A stretch of DNA of 6,298 bases from an uncultured Prevotellaceae bacterium (GTDB lineage: Bacteria > Bacteroidota > Bacteroidia > Bacteroidales > Muribaculaceae). Where the stretch lies: the NCBI GenBank assembly GCA_937892085.1, contig CALAVD010000541.1, forward strand, positions 1 to 6,298, written 5' to 3'. The position numbers were made by a program, and so were the translations under genes. This document shows, piece by piece, positions 5,407 through 6,298 of this stretch; the first letter of the stretch is position 1; every line of letters begins with the position of its first letter. The notes beneath the pieces are model-generated. The model was not told the DNA's origin and did no database searches. It saw only the letters and a program-made list of their open reading frames with translations.

Positions 5407-5723
5407 TGGCCATGAATAAGGAACGTAAAGAGCGGGCAAAGCTGGTTCGCGTGAAGATGGAAGAATCCTTGGAGGTGAAGTTCATCGAAATGCTCCCTGC
5501 CAAAGATAAGGTGCTTATCATGCAGTTCTTCATGGAGCAGCCTGTTTCCATTCTCCGCTCCTCAATCCTCAACGATGATAGTATGCCGGTGTTCGTGGTA
5601 ACGTGCGCCGACATGCTCGTCTCGCGGGATTTGAAGGGCTTCATGGAAATATACAAGCACTTCAAGGATGAAGCCGAATTGGCAAAGAAAAGCGTAGATG
5701 TGAAGATAGGATTTAACAACTAA
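5406..5723 (+). CDS. Hypothetical 105-residue protein upstream of terminase genes
   Basis: I do not recognise this protein. It starts with a basic, charged stretch (NKERKERAKLVRVKMEESLE), followed by likely helices (KFIEMLPAKDKVLIMQFFMEQ), a hydrophobic MPVFVVTCADMLV segment around the middle, and a charged helical C-terminal half. There is no signal peptide or membrane segment and no metal-binding pattern. ATG 5406 overlaps the folE stop codon by one base (TGATG), which suggests translational coupling; ATG 5412 is an alternative. The gene ends 10 nt before the DUF5681-type gene. Its size and position fit a small phage protein of the packaging region, but the sequence supports no specific role. 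Confidence 0.8.
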   Translation: MAMNKERKERAKLVRVKMEESLEVKFIEMLPAKDKVLIMQFFMEQPVSILRSSILNDDSMPVFVVTCADMLVSRDLKGFMEIYKHFKDEAELAKKSVDVKIGFNN

Positions 5724-5733
5724 GAAGCACCGA

Positions 5734-6195
5734 ATGAGTACCGAGGAAGGCAAGGCAAAGCGTTTGGCAAATCTTATGCCACCATGGAAGAAAGGTCAGA
5801 GCGGCAATCCGAAAGGTCTGAAGCCGCTGACCATTCAGGGCATCGTGCGCCAGTTGAAGAAAGAAGGCTATAAGGAGTTCACCAAGAACGATGTTTCCCA
5901 TGTGTATCTCTATTGCATGGGGCTGGGAGAGGAAAGGATGAAGTCTTTGCTCAATGACAAAGAAACGCCTTTCCTGATACGTCTATGTATCAAGAGCCTG
6001 CTCAGTAAGAAAGGCTTTGAGTATGCCGAGAAGATGCTTGACCGTGCCTTGGGCAAGGTCGGCGATAAGCTGGATATTACCACCGACGGCGAGAAATTGA
6101 AGCAAGAGCCGTTGAGCATCCGCTTTGTGGCAAGCAAGGAAGATTTGGCGAAGATAGAGCAAGAGGTTCCCGATGTTCCTGATGGTGATAGCTGA
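5734..6195 (+). CDS. DUF5681-type protein, probable terminase small subunit
   Basis: The N-terminal part of this 153-residue protein has the DUF5681 signature PPWKKGQSGNPKG (residues 16-28), a short Lys/Gly/Asn-rich motif found in phage-associated proteins often encoded just before the terminase large subunit. The middle is helical (residues 33-108). It is followed by GKVGDKLDITTDGEKL (107-122), a segment that resembles the stretch before the C-terminus of many small terminases. The acidic end (EQEVPDVPDGDS) fits a terminase-binding tail. Small terminases recognise viral DNA and hand it to the large-subunit motor; I infer that role from the motif and from the next gene, which begins 2 nt downstream. 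An alternative is an uncharacterised DUF5681 protein with a different role. Confidence 0.8.
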   Translation: MSTEEGKAKRLANLMPPWKKGQSGNPKGLKPLTIQGIVRQLKKEGYKEFTKNDVSHVYLYCMGLGEERMKSLLNDKETPFLIRLCIKSLLSKKGFEYAEKMLDRALGKVGDKLDITTDGEKLKQEPLSIRFVASKEDLAKIEQEVPDVPDGDS

Positions 6196-6197
6196 TT

Positions 6198-6298
6198 ATG
6201 GCCGAAATGTTGGTGACAAAGAATTTCGTGAAGCTCGATATTGCGAAGCGCAAGGGCTACACGACTGCTTCTGCACAAGGCTCCTCACGTTCATCCAA
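6198..6298 (+). CDS. Terminase large subunit, N-terminal fragment (cut by window end)
   Basis: Only 33 codons are present; the frame is open to the right edge. The product begins MAEMLVTKNFVKLDI, continues KRKGYTTASAQ and ends GSSRSS, with two bases of the next codon (AA, so Lys or Asn). In Bacteroidetes phage terminases a glycine-serine-rich GSSRSGKT-like Walker A loop occurs at this distance from the N-terminus, so the next residues are probably Lys-Thr; this is inference. A large terminase would be the ATP-driven motor and nuclease that packages phage DNA. The start ATG is 2 nt after the small-subunit stop, the usual terS-terL order. Most of the gene lies outside the window. Confidence 0.65.
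   Translation, partial: MAEMLVTKNFVKLDIAKRKGYTTASAQGSSRSS

Overview
The window looks like Bacteroidales chromosome (Prevotellaceae or Muribaculaceae type is my guess) running into phage-type genes. Reasons: a consensus Bacteroidetes -7 box (TACCTTTG, 2304-2311), little Shine-Dalgarno signal, Bacteroidetes-like protein sequences, and the low-complexity tandem repeats common between genes in this order. All eight complete or near-complete genes and the partial last one lie on the + strand. I see no RNA gene, CRISPR array, integrase, transposase or origin.

Left part (1-2208): a 20-bp tandem repeat at the window edge, a polytopic membrane protein of unknown function (81-1070), and pdxB (1135-2208), the erythronate-4-phosphate dehydrogenase of vitamin B6 synthesis. 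pdxB carries an in-frame, repeat-built segment of 105 nt inside its NAD-binding domain.

Middle part (2209-5406): a promoter followed by queF, queC, queD, queE and folE. Together these encode every dedicated step from GTP to preQ1: FolE (GTP to dihydroneopterin triphosphate), QueD (to 6-carboxytetrahydropterin), QueE (to 7-carboxy-7-deazaguanine), QueC (to preQ0) and QueF (to preQ1). The queC-queD gap holds two different heptanucleotide arrays, 13 copies of AATKCAY and 5 of a TAACACT-like unit; the first also supplies the end of queC. FolE has an extra N-terminal domain of about 80 residues.

Right part (5406-6298): a small gene of unknown function, a DUF5681-type protein that is probably a terminase small subunit, and the first 33 codons of what is probably a terminase large subunit, cut at the start of its Walker A loop. 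From queE onward the genes are packed tightly (gaps of 2-10 nt or overlap), as in a phage.

The main point is that a complete preQ0/preQ1 pathway runs directly into DNA-packaging genes. preQ0 and preQ1 are precursors of tRNA queuosine and, in some phages, of 7-deazaguanine DNA modifications. Two readings are open: a host queuosine operon interrupted near queD/queE by a prophage that carries its own queE-folE, or a phage-linked cluster making the DNA-modification precursor. No DNA-inserting transglycosylase (DpdA) is visible here, so the sequence to the right is decisive.
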